NCBI GenBank assembly: GCA_947446625.1
Contig: CANFIE010000015.1
Span: 1 to 22,392, forward strand
Length of the DNA stretch: 22,392 nucleotides
Source: Acetobacteraceae bacterium
GTDB taxonomy: Bacteria > Pseudomonadota > Alphaproteobacteria > Acetobacterales > Acetobacteraceae
Reading direction: 5' to 3'
Both the position numbers and the translations under genes were made by a program. Positions 1 to 7,281 of the stretch are shown in pieces. Within the stretch, counting starts at the first letter, position 1, and each line of letters starts with the position of its first letter. The notes below the pieces were generated by a model. It ran no database searches. It was not told where the DNA came from and worked only from the letters and a program-made list of their open reading frames with translations.

Positions 1-5
1 AGGCG

Positions 6-57
6 CTAGAGCAATATCCGTTCTGATGGAATCATCAGAACGGATTTCTTGCTCTAG
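6..57. repeat. 52-bp near-perfect palindrome, intergenic repeat
   Basis: The outer arms (6-14 and 49-57, CTAGAGCAA/TTGCTCTAG) and inner arms (16-28 and 33-45, ATCCGTTCTGATG/CATCAGAACGGAT) are exact inverted repeats around a GAAT loop. No T-run follows on either side. It resembles the mobile palindromic intergenic repeats of alphaproteobacterial genomes more than a classic terminator. It could still end a transcript arriving from outside the window. Its outer arm core TAGAGCA recurs in the hairpin at 71-110. Confidence 0.75.
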
Positions 58-70
58 TATCAAATAGTTA

Positions 71-110
71 TAGAGCACGAAATGCGCCCGTCAGGGCGCA
101 TAGTGCTCTA
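71..110 (-). terminator. Hairpin at the end of the ydcF-like gene, probable terminator
   Basis: Two nested exact stems are visible: TAGAGCAC/GTGCTCTA (71-78 with 103-110) and ATGCGCCC/GGGCGCAT (82-89 with 94-101), with loop GTCA. The outer arm contains the stop codon of the minus-strand gene at 108-110. The DNA beyond it is AT-rich but has no long T-run. The position fits a terminator. The arms shared with the palindrome at 6-57 suggest it also belongs to a repeat family. Confidence 0.6.
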
Positions 111-623
111 AACCCGCCCGCGCAGCCGGGCCAACACCATCAGCAGCGCGTCATAGGGCAGCGCCGGTGCCTCGCGCAGCCGCCAGCGCCAGCGCTTGGC
201 CAGGCTGGTGGCGGCGGGAAAGGGCGGCGGCGTGGCCGCCCGCGCCGGCCATCCGGCCAGGCGCAGCAGCAGGGTGCAGCGCGGCAGGTGGTAGGCGCTG
301 CTGGCGGCATAAACCGCCCCGGCATGGCCGCGTTGGCGCAGCAGCCGGGTGCAGGCAATGGCCGAGGCATAGGTGTCCCGCGCCGTCGGCTCCGGCAGAA
401 TGGCATCCGCCGGCACCCCCAACTCGCGCAGCAGCCCGGCCATCACCACGGCTTCCGCCGGGCCATGCCGGCCCACACCACCGGTGGGCAGGTACAGTGG
501 ATTGGCCAGCCCGGCGCCAAAACGGGCGGCGGCCTCCACCCGGCGCCGCAGCGTGGCGCTGGGCTGGCCATCTGGCCGCACCGCCGCGCCAAAAATGATG
601 ATCGCGGCTGGCGCAGGCCTCAC
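108..623 (-). CDS. DUF218 / YdcF-SanA-ElyC family protein
   Basis: A 171-residue protein of the DUF218 family. Members include E. coli YdcF, SanA and ElyC; several affect cell-envelope processes, but the reaction is generally unknown. Visible family features are an N-terminal hydrophobic strand ending in FGAAV (residues 6-15), a glycine pair in PTGG (47-50), the acidic stretch around AEA (56-58), EPTARDT (78-84), and the SSAYHLPR region (108-115) with conserved Ser, His and Arg. No membrane anchor is seen, so this is the bare domain. The start is GTG at 623, overlapping the TGA of the upstream methyltransferase gene by four bases (GTGA). This supports translational coupling and the start choice. 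Family assignment is fairly sure; function is not. Confidence 0.85.
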   Translation of the reverse strand: MRPAPAAIIIFGAAVRPDGQPSATLRRRVEAAARFGAGLANPLYLPTGGVGRHGPAEAVVMAGLLRELGVPADAILPEPTARDTYASAIACTRLLRQRGHAGAVYAASSAYHLPRCTLLLRLAGWPARAATPPPFPAATSLAKRWRWRLREAPALPYDALLMVLARLRGRV

Positions 624-1894
624 GCCGGGGCTGCCAGCAGCAGCCGGTTCAGGCTTTGCAGCGCTTGGGCCAGGGCGGCGAAGTCCCGGTTGAAGGTTTC
701 ACGGGAAACACCATTGGCCGCCAGCGCATCGGCAATCTCGCCAATGCAGCGCTGGCCGTTGACGCGAGACAGGATGGCCGGCGCCAGCCGTGGCAGCGGC
801 AGGCCCACCCGGGCACCGTCGAAGTTCACCGGCAGCACCCCGCTGGGCGGCATGCCCTTGGCCAGCTTCTCGCCGTCAATCTCGCGCAGTACCGGAATGC
901 TCTCAGGGTTGTCCCATGCCGGGGCATGGGCGGGGTCATCGGCCCGCACGCAGTACACAATGTGAATGCCCATATTGCCGCACATCGCCTCGGCCAGTGC
1001 GGCGCGGTCCAGCGGCGGCAGCAGCGCCGTGCGGGCGCGCAGCCTGGGGTCGGAGAGATAGGCGTCGGGGTCGTAGCGCAGCGGTTCCATCCAGGTCTGC
1101 ACCCGCAGCCCGGCGGCTCTGATCAACGCGTTGAATTGCGGCACTGTATAGGCTTGGTCACGCGGGTTCAGCAGCAGATCGTACAGCCCGGCGTCGCCGC
1201 CCTGGGTATGGTCGGTCAGCCACGGGTTCTGCCGCAGCCAGGCGGTTTCCGGCGCCTGCTTCCATAGCCGGCGGGCCAGGTCGACGCGTGCCGGCGGCGC
1301 CAGCCCGGCTTCGCCCTGTTCCGGCCCCGGCGCCAGCAGGCGCAGCGCCTCCTGCATCATGTACACCCCGGTGCGGCCGTGCGGGGCATAGACCATCAGC
1401 CCCAGGCCACCGCCCGGTGCCAGCACGCTCACCAGATTCCGTAGCCCTTCCAATGGGTTGGGCAGATGGTGCAGTACGCCGCAGCAGTCGATGTAGTCAA
1501 ACGGCCCAAGCCCGCTGCCGGCCAACTCCAGGATGCTGCCCGGGTTGAAGGTGATGTTGGTGAGTCCGCGCACCTTGGCCCGCGCCTCGGCCACCTGCCG
1601 GGCGGCGGCCGAGCGATCATACCAGGTCACGCTGCCTGGCCGGCCGGCATTGGCCAAATGCTGCGCCAGCATCAGCGTGCCATCGCCGCTGCCGCCCCCG
1701 GCCATCAGCGCCCGCAGCGGCTGGCTGCGCGGCCGGCGGGCGCCGAATACCCAGTGGTCCACCTCCAGCAAGTGGCTGGGGCTGCCCACCACCATGCGCT
1801 TCGCCTCGTCGCGCGGGTCGCGCAGCGGGTAGGGGAAGGCTTCGTATTGCGCGGCCAGGTGGGCGTCGGTGGCATCGGTCATGCCCAGGTGCAT
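620..1894 (-). CDS. Class I SAM-dependent methyltransferase
   Basis: A 424-residue protein with a Rossmann-type methyltransferase core. The SAM-binding glycine motif LMAGGGSGDG is at residues 63-72, a motif II acidic residue lies in WYDRS (D93), and the post-I segment YIDCCGVLHHL (about 134-144) is followed by the APGGGLGL strand (159-166), as in methyltransferases acting on small molecules or proteins. The last 110 residues or so form a separate domain with a helical, winged-helix-like pattern, perhaps regulatory. The substrate cannot be read from the sequence. Start choice is uncertain: ATG at 1894 or ATG at 1882 (MTDATDA), neither with a strong Shine-Dalgarno. It forms an operon with the overlapping ydcF-like gene and diverges from the ialB-like gene. 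Confidence 0.85.
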   Translation of the reverse strand: MHLGMTDATDAHLAAQYEAFPYPLRDPRDEAKRMVVGSPSHLLEVDHWVFGARRPRSQPLRALMAGGGSGDGTLMLAQHLANAGRPGSVTWYDRSAAARQVAEARAKVRGLTNITFNPGSILELAGSGLGPFDYIDCCGVLHHLPNPLEGLRNLVSVLAPGGGLGLMVYAPHGRTGVYMMQEALRLLAPGPEQGEAGLAPPARVDLARRLWKQAPETAWLRQNPWLTDHTQGGDAGLYDLLLNPRDQAYTVPQFNALIRAAGLRVQTWMEPLRYDPDAYLSDPRLRARTALLPPLDRAALAEAMCGNMGIHIVYCVRADDPAHAPAWDNPESIPVLREIDGEKLAKGMPPSGVLPVNFDGARVGLPLPRLAPAILSRVNGQRCIGEIADALAANGVSRETFNRDFAALAQALQSLNRLLLAAPA

Positions 1895-1972
1895 AAAGCC
1901 GCTGGCCGGGAAACGGGAGGGGCCTTGCGCGGCTTTCCTTCATCCGGAGGAGGGGGAAACCGCTCTAAGCCG

Positions 1973-2001
1973 TTGCTGGCGAGGCCCGGGCCACGTATCT
2001 A
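1973..2001 (+). promoter_or_regulatory. Candidate promoter for the ialB-rlmN operon
   Basis: TTGCTG (1973-1978) and TATCTA (1996-2001) are separated by 17 bases, the standard sigma-70 spacing, although each hexamer matches the consensus at only three positions. Initiation six or seven bases later would fall on or next to the ATG at 2008, implying a leaderless or nearly leaderless mRNA. This is weak, pattern-only evidence. Confidence 0.25.
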
Positions 2002-2007
2002 GCGGGG

Positions 2008-2565
2008 ATGCGCCGCTTCGTCCTTCCGGTCTCTCTCGCTGCCCTCCTGGCCCTGCCGGCTGCTGCCCAGCAGCCACAGCCTGGGCCGCGTAAGCTTGGG
2101 CAATACCAGGGCTGGACCGCAGCCACCTTTTCCGAGGCGGGGCAGAAGATCTGCTACATCTTCGCCCGCGCCAGCCGGGCCGAGGGCGTGGCCAACCGCC
2201 CGGCCAACCAGGTGCTGCTGACCGTGACCCACCGGCCTCAGGGGCGAGACCAGGTGGCGCTGCGGGCCGGCTACCCCTACCCGCGCAATGCCGAGGTGAA
2301 GGTCCAGGTCGGCGGCACCGAATTCACCTTCTTCACCAATGCCTCGGACGCGCATGGCCGCGACGGCGCCGCCGTGGTGCGGGCGCTGCGCAGTGGGCGC
2401 GAGGTGTTGGCCCGTGGCCCGGGGCCGAATGGCCGCGGCACTGCGAATGATGCCTTCCCGCTGCCCGGCTTTACCCAGGCCTATGATGCCATGGCGCGGG
2501 AATGCCCGGCCAATGCCGCCGCGCACCCGCCTGCCGCTCCCGCACATCCGCCGGCGCGGCGGTAA
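2008..2565 (+). CDS. Invasion-associated locus B (IalB) family exported protein
   Basis: A 185-residue protein with a clear Sec signal peptide: basic MRR, hydrophobic core LPVSLAALLALP, likely cleavage after residue 20 in PAAA-QQ. The mature part has the IalB-family pattern: a W-x3-T-x-S-like start (GWTAATFSEA), an early cysteine (QKICYI), a basic strand core (QVLLTVTHRP), an FFTNASDAHGRDG segment and a late cysteine (ARECPAN) that could pair with the first. IalB proteins are periplasmic or surface proteins. They were first linked to erythrocyte invasion in Bartonella but are widespread in non-pathogens, where their role is unclear. The C-terminus is a low-complexity Ala/Pro tail. The stop overlaps the rlmN start (TAATG), so the two are coupled. 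Confidence 0.8.
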   Translation: MRRFVLPVSLAALLALPAAAQQPQPGPRKLGQYQGWTAATFSEAGQKICYIFARASRAEGVANRPANQVLLTVTHRPQGRDQVALRAGYPYPRNAEVKVQVGGTEFTFFTNASDAHGRDGAAVVRALRSGREVLARGPGPNGRGTANDAFPLPGFTQAYDAMARECPANAAAHPPAAPAHPPARR

Positions 2566-3713
2566 TGGAACAGGAACTTTCGGCCGCCGAGCGCGACCGG
2601 ATTCTGGCCAAGGCGGCGCTGTTTGCCCCGCCCCCGGCCCAGCTGGAGGATGGCCGCCGCGAACTGGTAGGCCTTTCGCGCGACGAACTGATCGCCGAGA
2701 TGGTGGCGATTGGCGAAAAGCCGTTCCGCGCCAAGCAGTTGTGGCACTGGATTTACCACCAGGGGAAGACCGACTTCGCCGAGATGAGCAGCATCGCCCG
2801 GCCGATGCAGCAGAAGCTGGCCGAGCGTTTCGTGGTGGGCCGCCCGAGCGTGACCACCGAGCAGACCAGCACCGACGGCACCCGCAAATGGCTGTTCGCC
2901 TTCCGCGACGGCCAGCAGGTGGAGACGGTCTATATCCCCGATGACGAGCGCGGCGCGGTCTGCATCTCGACGCAGGTGGGCTGCACGCTGAGCTGCCGCT
3001 TCTGCCACACCGGCACCCAGCGGCTGACCCGCAACCTGGGCGCGGCCGAGATTGTCGGCCAGTTCATGGCCGGGCGAGACAGCTATGGCGAATGGCCCAG
3101 CCCGAAGGACGAGCCACGGTATCTCTCCAACATCGTGGTGATGGGCATGGGCGAGCCCATGTACAACTACGAGAATACCGCCAAGGCGCTGCGCATCATC
3201 ATGGATGGTGAGGGCATTGGCCTGTCGCGCCGGCGCATCACCCTCAGCACCAGCGGCGTGGTGCCGATGATGGACCGCTGTGGCGCGGAGCTGAACGTCA
3301 ACCTGGCGGTTTCCCTGCATGCGGTGACGGATGAGCTGCGCGACAAGATTGTGCCGCTGAACCGCAAATACCCGATTGCCGAGTTGCTGGACGCCTGCCG
3401 CCGCTACCCCGGCGCCAGCAATGCCCGCCGCATTACCTTTGAATATGTGATGCTGAAGGATGTGAACGACAGCGAGGCCGAGGCGCGGGAGTTGATCCGG
3501 CTGCTGAGGGGCCTGCCGGCGAAGGTGAACCTGATACCCTTCAACCCTTGGCCCGGCGCGCCGTTTGAAACCAGCACCCGGGCGCAGACCGAACGCTTTG
3601 CCGATGTGCTGAACGCGGCGGGCTATTCCAGCCCCATCCGCCGGCCGCGTGGGCGCGATATCATGGCCGCCTGCGGCCAGTTGAAGGCCGATGTGGAGAA
3701 GGGCGCGGCCTAA
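2565..3713 (+). CDS. rlmN: Dual-specificity RNA methyltransferase RlmN (23S rRNA A2503 / tRNA A37 C2-methyltransferase)
   Basis: A 382-residue radical-SAM enzyme that methylates C2 of adenine 2503 in 23S rRNA and of adenine 37 in some tRNAs. The radical-SAM cluster motif CxxxCxxC is at C140, C144 and C147 (GCTLSCRFCHTG). An upstream cysteine, C133 in AVCIST, matches the first conserved RlmN cysteine. The methyl-carrying cysteine is C370 in IMAACGQL. Other hallmarks are VVMGMGEPMYNYEN, RRITLSTSGVVP and VNLAVSLHA. The ATG at 2565 is preferred over a longer in-frame start at 2502 because it overlaps the ialB stop (TAATG) and gives the usual family N-terminus. The stop overlaps the convergent DUF4431 gene by four bases. 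Confidence 0.97.
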   Translation: MEQELSAAERDRILAKAALFAPPPAQLEDGRRELVGLSRDELIAEMVAIGEKPFRAKQLWHWIYHQGKTDFAEMSSIARPMQQKLAERFVVGRPSVTTEQTSTDGTRKWLFAFRDGQQVETVYIPDDERGAVCISTQVGCTLSCRFCHTGTQRLTRNLGAAEIVGQFMAGRDSYGEWPSPKDEPRYLSNIVVMGMGEPMYNYENTAKALRIIMDGEGIGLSRRRITLSTSGVVPMMDRCGAELNVNLAVSLHAVTDELRDKIVPLNRKYPIAELLDACRRYPGASNARRITFEYVMLKDVNDSEAEARELIRLLRGLPAKVNLIPFNPWPGAPFETSTRAQTERFADVLNAAGYSSPIRRPRGRDIMAACGQLKADVEKGAA

Positions 3714-4102
3714 CGTTCCCGCCGCACCGCCTGCAACAGCACCGCCGTGTGGTGGTGGCCAGTTTGCGCGTGCATCAACTGGCCGGAAAGCCTGACCCGC
3801 CGGCCGAGCAGCGGCACCAAGGTCTGATATTGCCCTGCTTCCAGCAGCAGTTGCAGGCGCGGCATCTGATGTTCCGCCTCCTCCTGCACGGTGCTGCCCT
3901 GGGTCACGCAAATGGGCGTGGCCGGGCGCAGCAGAAACGGGGTTTCGGCCCGGTCGCCCTCGGCCACGCTGCTGTAGTTCGGCGGGCCGGGTAACACCAC
4001 GCGTTCCAGCACACCTTCCAGCCGGACCCGGCCCTGGTAGGAAAGGCAGGCCGCCTGGGCCGAGGTGGTGAAGGCCAGCAGTGCCGCCAGCCAGCGAATC
4101 AC
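3710..4102 (-). CDS. DUF4431 family exported protein (GTG start)
   Basis: A 130-residue protein of unknown function. A short signal peptide (IRWLAALLAFTTSAQA, cleavage after about residue 17) precedes a domain starting CLSYQG. Its hallmarks match DUF4431: VLPGPPNYSSV, a strand ending TPICV, GRRVRLSGQL and the C-terminal histidine-rich motif HAQTGHHHT (111-119). Cysteines C19 and C65 could form a disulphide. Known DUF4431 proteins are small periplasmic or lipoprotein-like and uncharacterised. A longer in-frame reading from 4267 has a poor N-terminus and would bury the signal peptide. The GTG at 4102 overlaps the TGA of the upstream VOC gene (GTGA), which fixes the start. It is the last gene of the MaoC-Bug-VOC operon. 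Confidence 0.8.
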   Translation of the reverse strand: MIRWLAALLAFTTSAQAACLSYQGRVRLEGVLERVVLPGPPNYSSVAEGDRAETPFLLRPATPICVTQGSTVQEEAEHQMPRLQLLLEAGQYQTLVPLLGRRVRLSGQLMHAQTGHHHTAVLLQAVRRER

Positions 4103-4461
4103 GACTTTGCTTGCCACAGCCCCAGCAGTGCGCCGGTTGGGTCGCGGAAAATCCCCAGCCAGCCCATGCCCAGCACTTCGGTCTTCGGCACCACAAGGCT
4201 GGCGCCCAGTGCTTCGGCCTGGGCCAGGCTGGCCGTCAAATCGGGCACCGCCACATAGGGCAGCCATATGGAGGGTGTGTTGGGCACAGGTGAGACCAGC
4301 ATGCCGCCGCCCCTGCCTTCGCCGGTATCGATCAAGGTGTAGGTGCCGCCATTCGGCAGGGGCACATCCCGCAACTGCCAGTCGAACAGGGCGCCGTAGA
4401 AGGCCTTGGAGGCGGGCAGGTCGGCGCTGGAGAGTTCGACATGGACGAAGGGGTTGGGCAT
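4099..4461 (-). CDS. VOC superfamily (glyoxalase/bleomycin-resistance fold) protein
   Basis: A 120-residue single-domain VOC protein with two beta-alpha-beta-beta-beta halves. The first half is FVHVELSSADLPASKAFYGALFDW and the second begins WLPYVAVPDLTASLAQAEALGA, ending in FRDPTGALLGLWQ. The closing FxDPxGxxxGLW signature is typical of the VOC group that includes the hydroxylase-like protein CFP30B. Only some of the usual metal ligands are evident (H7 near the N-terminus, E near the C-terminus not obvious), so enzymatic activity is uncertain. It begins six bases after the stop of the Bug gene and overlaps the DUF4431 start by four bases, so it is an internal operon member. Confidence 0.85.
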   Translation of the reverse strand: MPNPFVHVELSSADLPASKAFYGALFDWQLRDVPLPNGGTYTLIDTGEGRGGGMLVSPVPNTPSIWLPYVAVPDLTASLAQAEALGASLVVPKTEVLGMGWLGIFRDPTGALLGLWQAKS

Positions 4462-4467
4462 GGCCGG

Positions 4468-5442
4468 CTATTCTTCACTGGCGCCGGTTTCCGGCACCAC
4501 CCGGGCCCACAGGGCAATCTCGGTGTCGAGGTAGCGCTTGTAGTCATCCACGCTGCCACCGGTGGGCCAGGCGCCCATCTGGTCGATCCGGCCGGCCACG
4601 CCGGGGTCGCGCAGCGCGGCGTTGATGGACTGATTGAGCCGCTGCACCGCGGCGGGCGGAGTGCGGGCCGGGGCCATGATGCCCTGCCAGATGCCGATGT
4701 CGAAGTCGCGCGGCAGCAGGCCGGTTTCACCCGCCGTGGGAATCTCGGGCAGTTGCGCAGAGCGGCGGGCGGTGGTGACGGCGATGCCGCGCACCCGGCC
4801 TTCACGCGCCATGGGCAGGGCGGTGTTCAGTGCGTCGCACATGAACTGCACATTGCCGGCGGCAACATCAGTCAGCGCCGCGGCGGTGCCGCGATAGGGC
4901 ACGTGTACCGCCTCCACGCCCAGGTGCTTCATGATCATGAAGGCCTGCAGGTGGCTGGCATTGCCAACGCCGCCGCTGGAATAGCTGATCTTGCCGCTAT
5001 TCGCCTTGGCCCAGGTGATGAAGCTGGCGGCGTCGCGCAGCGGTAGGCCGGGATTGGCGACCAACAGCGAGGGCGCGGCGGCGGTGAGCGCCACCGGGGT
5101 CAGGTCGCGCAGCACGTCATAGGCCAGGCGGCGGTACAGCGCGCGGCTGATGGCGATGGAGGAAGTGTTGTAGAGCAGGGTATAGCCATCGGCATCGGCC
5201 TTGCTCACTGCCTCGCCGGCAATGTTGCCATTGGCGCCGCCGCGATTCTCGATGATGACGGGCTGGCCAAGGTCCACCGCCATGCGTTCGCCGATGACGC
5301 GGGCTAGCACATCGGTGGGGCCGCCGGCGGGGAAGGCCACCACCAGCTTGATGGGCCGGTTGGGGAAGCCGGGCTGGGCCAGGGCCGGCGTGGCCAGGGG
5401 CGCCATCAGCGGGGCGAGCAGCAAGGTGCGGCGCGTGGTCAT
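4468..5442 (-). CDS. Bug/TctC family tripartite tricarboxylate transporter substrate-binding protein
   Basis: A 324-residue periplasmic solute-binding protein. The leader has a twin-arginine-like start (TTRRTLLLAP) and ends in ATPALAQ. The mature start GFPNRPIKLVVAFPAGGPTD is the classic Bug signature, followed by ENRGGANGNIA, DADGYTLLYNTS, HVPYRG and the DVAAGNVQFM segment. Bug proteins bind small carboxylates, amides or similar solutes and either feed TctAB permeases or act as sensors. No tctA or tctB gene lies in the window, so this is an orphan receptor. Its ATG overlaps the stop of the MaoC-like gene (ATGA), suggesting the ligand is related to a substrate handled by that operon. The ligand cannot be predicted. 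Confidence 0.93.
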   Translation of the reverse strand: MTTRRTLLLAPLMAPLATPALAQPGFPNRPIKLVVAFPAGGPTDVLARVIGERMAVDLGQPVIIENRGGANGNIAGEAVSKADADGYTLLYNTSSIAISRALYRRLAYDVLRDLTPVALTAAAPSLLVANPGLPLRDAASFITWAKANSGKISYSSGGVGNASHLQAFMIMKHLGVEAVHVPYRGTAAALTDVAAGNVQFMCDALNTALPMAREGRVRGIAVTTARRSAQLPEIPTAGETGLLPRDFDIGIWQGIMAPARTPPAAVQRLNQSINAALRDPGVAGRIDQMGAWPTGGSVDDYKRYLDTEIALWARVVPETGASEE

Positions 5443-5921
5443 GCGTTTTCTCCCATATGGTCCGGTTGGCCGGCCAGCAGGCGTTTTACCGTGTATTCCA
5501 TCACTGTTGCACCATGTTGGTTCACCACCCGCACGGCGCTGGTCACCACGGCGCGGTTGCCCTTGCTGGTGGGGGTAACCTCGGTGATCTCCACCTGGGC
5601 ATGAATGGTGTCTCCCACCCGCACCGGGGCCAGCGGGCGCATGTCGCTCTCCAGCATGGCCAGGCCGGTGCCATGCACCATGCCGCGCAGCAGCAGGCCC
5701 TCGATCAACGCGTAGGTCAGCACGCCCGGCACCGGGCGGCCGCCCATGGCGTTGGGGTGGGTTACGTCCACGAACAATGGTTCCTGCATGCCCGTCAGCG
5801 CCACGAAACCCATCAGGTCATGTTCCGTGACGGTGCGGCCAAAGCTGCGGAAGCGGTCGCCCTCGGCGAGTTCCTGCCAGTGGAAGCCTTGGCCCAGCAG
5901 GGGTGGTGTGGTGGTTGGCAT
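5439..5921 (-). CDS. MaoC-like hot-dog fold dehydratase-family protein
   Basis: A 160-residue single hot-dog domain protein, first gene of the MaoC-Bug-VOC-DUF4431 operon. The visible pattern is GRTVTEHDLMGFVALTGM, then GRPVPGVLTYALIEGL (the hot-dog helix), MRPLAPVRVGDTI and a final strand VMEYTVKRLL. In canonical R-specific enoyl-CoA hydratases the stretch after the glycine reads D-x-N-P-x-H. Here it reads GMQEPLFVD, so the catalytic Asp, Asn and His are replaced by Met, Glu and Phe. The activity may therefore differ from enoyl-CoA hydration. A good Shine-Dalgarno (AAGGAG) precedes the ATG. The start faces the MFS gene across an operator-like dyad. Confidence 0.85.
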   Translation of the reverse strand: MPTTTPPLLGQGFHWQELAEGDRFRSFGRTVTEHDLMGFVALTGMQEPLFVDVTHPNAMGGRPVPGVLTYALIEGLLLRGMVHGTGLAMLESDMRPLAPVRVGDTIHAQVEITEVTPTSKGNRAVVTSAVRVVNQHGATVMEYTVKRLLAGQPDHMGENA

Positions 5922-5960
5922 GGCGTCTCCTTGGTGGGCAGCAGAGGCGGGGTGGCGTCA

Positions 5961-5982
5961 GGTGTCAACGCGGGTTGACGCC
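5961..5982. promoter_or_regulatory. 22-bp inverted repeat, candidate operator in the MaoC/MFS divergent promoter region
   Basis: The two 11-bp half-sites, GGTGTCAACGC and the complement of GGGTTGACGCC, agree at nine of eleven positions. The minus-strand half contains an exact TTGACA (5968-5963), a consensus -35 for the MaoC operon. A 17-base spacing from it reaches only a poor -10 (TCTGCT). A regulator bound here would cover that -35. No regulator gene is adjacent. Confidence 0.45.
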
Positions 5983-6010
5983 TGGGCGGTGCTGGCGCCC
6001 CCTGCGCGGC

Positions 6011-7207
6011 ATGGCTGATTCTCCGCGCCCCGCCCTGGTTCTGGTGCCCATCGGGCTGATGGCTTTTGCCAGCTACACCACCGGTTCCGGCATGCGCCTG
6101 CTGGACCCCTTGCTGCCCATGGTGGCCGGGGAGTTTGGCGTTACGGTGGCCGGGGCGGCCTGGTTGGTGGCGGGGTTTCTGCTGCCCTATGGGTTGGGGC
6201 AGTTGGGCATTGGCCCGCTGGGCGACCGCTACGGCAAGCTGCGCGTGGCCTGCCTGGCGGTGCTGGCCTATGGCGCGCTGATGTTGCTGAGCAGCCTGGC
6301 CGGCAGCCTGAATTCGCTGACCCTGTTGCGCGTGTTCGCTGGGCTGGCGGCGGGGGCAGTGATTCCGCTGCTGATCGCGCATCTTGGGGACGTGGTGCCC
6401 TATGCCGAGCGCCAGGCGGTGATTGGCCGGTTCAGCACCGGCATGGTGATGGCGCAGCTGATCACCGGGCCGATTGCCGGCGTGCTGGGCGGCCTGCTGG
6501 GCTGGCGCTGGGTGTTCTGCCTGCTGGGGGTGCTGGCGCTGCTGGCCGGCAGCTTGCTGGTGCGGCGGCTGGGCCTGGGCATGCTGCGGGCGCGGCCCGG
6601 CACCGCCCCGGCCCAGCGCACGCTGGAAGGCTATGCCGTGCTGCTGCGCCGGCCTGCCGGGCGCTGGCTGATGCTGACCAGCTTTTGCAACGGCTTCTTC
6701 CTGTTCGGCGGGGCTTTTCCGTTTGTTGGCTCGTATCTGATCGAGCGGTTCGGGCTTTCGGCCGCGGCTGCCGGCCTAGTGGTGGCGGGGTTTGGCCTGG
6801 GGGCCTTTGCCTATACAAGGCTGGCGCGGCGGCTGGTGGGGTATTTCGGCGAAAGGCGGCTGCTGTTGCGCGGCGGGCTGGGCCTGGCGCTGGGGCTGCT
6901 GGGGTTGGCGCTGGCGCCTGGCTGGCCGCTGGTGCTGCTGTTGCAGGTGTGGCTGGGCATGGCGTTCTACATGTTCCACGGCGTGTTGCAGGCCCGCGCC
7001 ACCGAGGTGTTGCCCGAGGCCCGGGGCACCGCCATGGCGGGCTTCGCCATGTCGCTGTTCCTGGGGCAAAGCGCCGGGTCGCTGGCCTTTGGGCTGGGGA
7101 TAGGCTTGCTGGGCTACCAGGGCTCCTTCGCCCTGGCTGCCCTGGGCACGCTGGGCCTGGCGCTCTGGGCCCGCACCGGGGTGCCGGTGAAGGGCAAGGG
7201 GGCCTGA
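6011..7207 (+). CDS. Major facilitator superfamily transporter (drug/metabolite efflux type)
   Basis: A 398-residue polytopic inner-membrane protein with about twelve hydrophobic segments, the standard MFS size. The loop after the second helix carries the MFS motif A as GPLGDRYGKLR, and the fifth helix region has TGPIAGVLGGLLGWRWVF, matching the motif C-like pattern of proton-coupled exporters (DHA1 group). A basic central loop (VRRLGLGMLRARPG) separates the two halves. The ATG at 6011 (MADSPRP) gives the normal cytoplasmic N-terminus. An upstream in-frame ATG at 5903 would add 36 Arg/Trp-rich residues, run through the operator-like dyad and overlap the divergent gene. Substrate unknown. It diverges from the MaoC operon and precedes argG. 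Confidence 0.9.
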   Translation: MADSPRPALVLVPIGLMAFASYTTGSGMRLLDPLLPMVAGEFGVTVAGAAWLVAGFLLPYGLGQLGIGPLGDRYGKLRVACLAVLAYGALMLLSSLAGSLNSLTLLRVFAGLAAGAVIPLLIAHLGDVVPYAERQAVIGRFSTGMVMAQLITGPIAGVLGGLLGWRWVFCLLGVLALLAGSLLVRRLGLGMLRARPGTAPAQRTLEGYAVLLRRPAGRWLMLTSFCNGFFLFGGAFPFVGSYLIERFGLSAAAAGLVVAGFGLGAFAYTRLARRLVGYFGERRLLLRGGLGLALGLLGLALAPGWPLVLLLQVWLGMAFYMFHGVLQARATEVLPEARGTAMAGFAMSLFLGQSAGSLAFGLGIGLLGYQGSFALAALGTLGLALWARTGVPVKGKGA

Positions 7208-7221
7208 AGCGGCCCTGGTAC

Positions 7222-7250
7222 TTGCCCTTGCTGGGGGCGGGCGCTATCTG
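7222..7250 (+). promoter_or_regulatory. Candidate argG promoter
   Basis: TTGCCC (7222-7227) and TATCTG (7245-7250) are separated by 17 bases in the 74-base gap before argG. The matches are four and three of six. A start about 25-30 bases before the ATG would be normal. No terminator is visible after the MFS gene, so readthrough from it is also possible. Confidence 0.3.
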
Positions 7251-7281
7251 CCGCGCAGATTGGCAAGGAATGGTGGGCGCG

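Noticed and set aside
2481..4196. 571-codon open frame on the minus strand opposite rlmN
   Set aside because: It is antisense to a certain rlmN, has no recognisable domain and reflects G/C-rich third positions of the sense gene.
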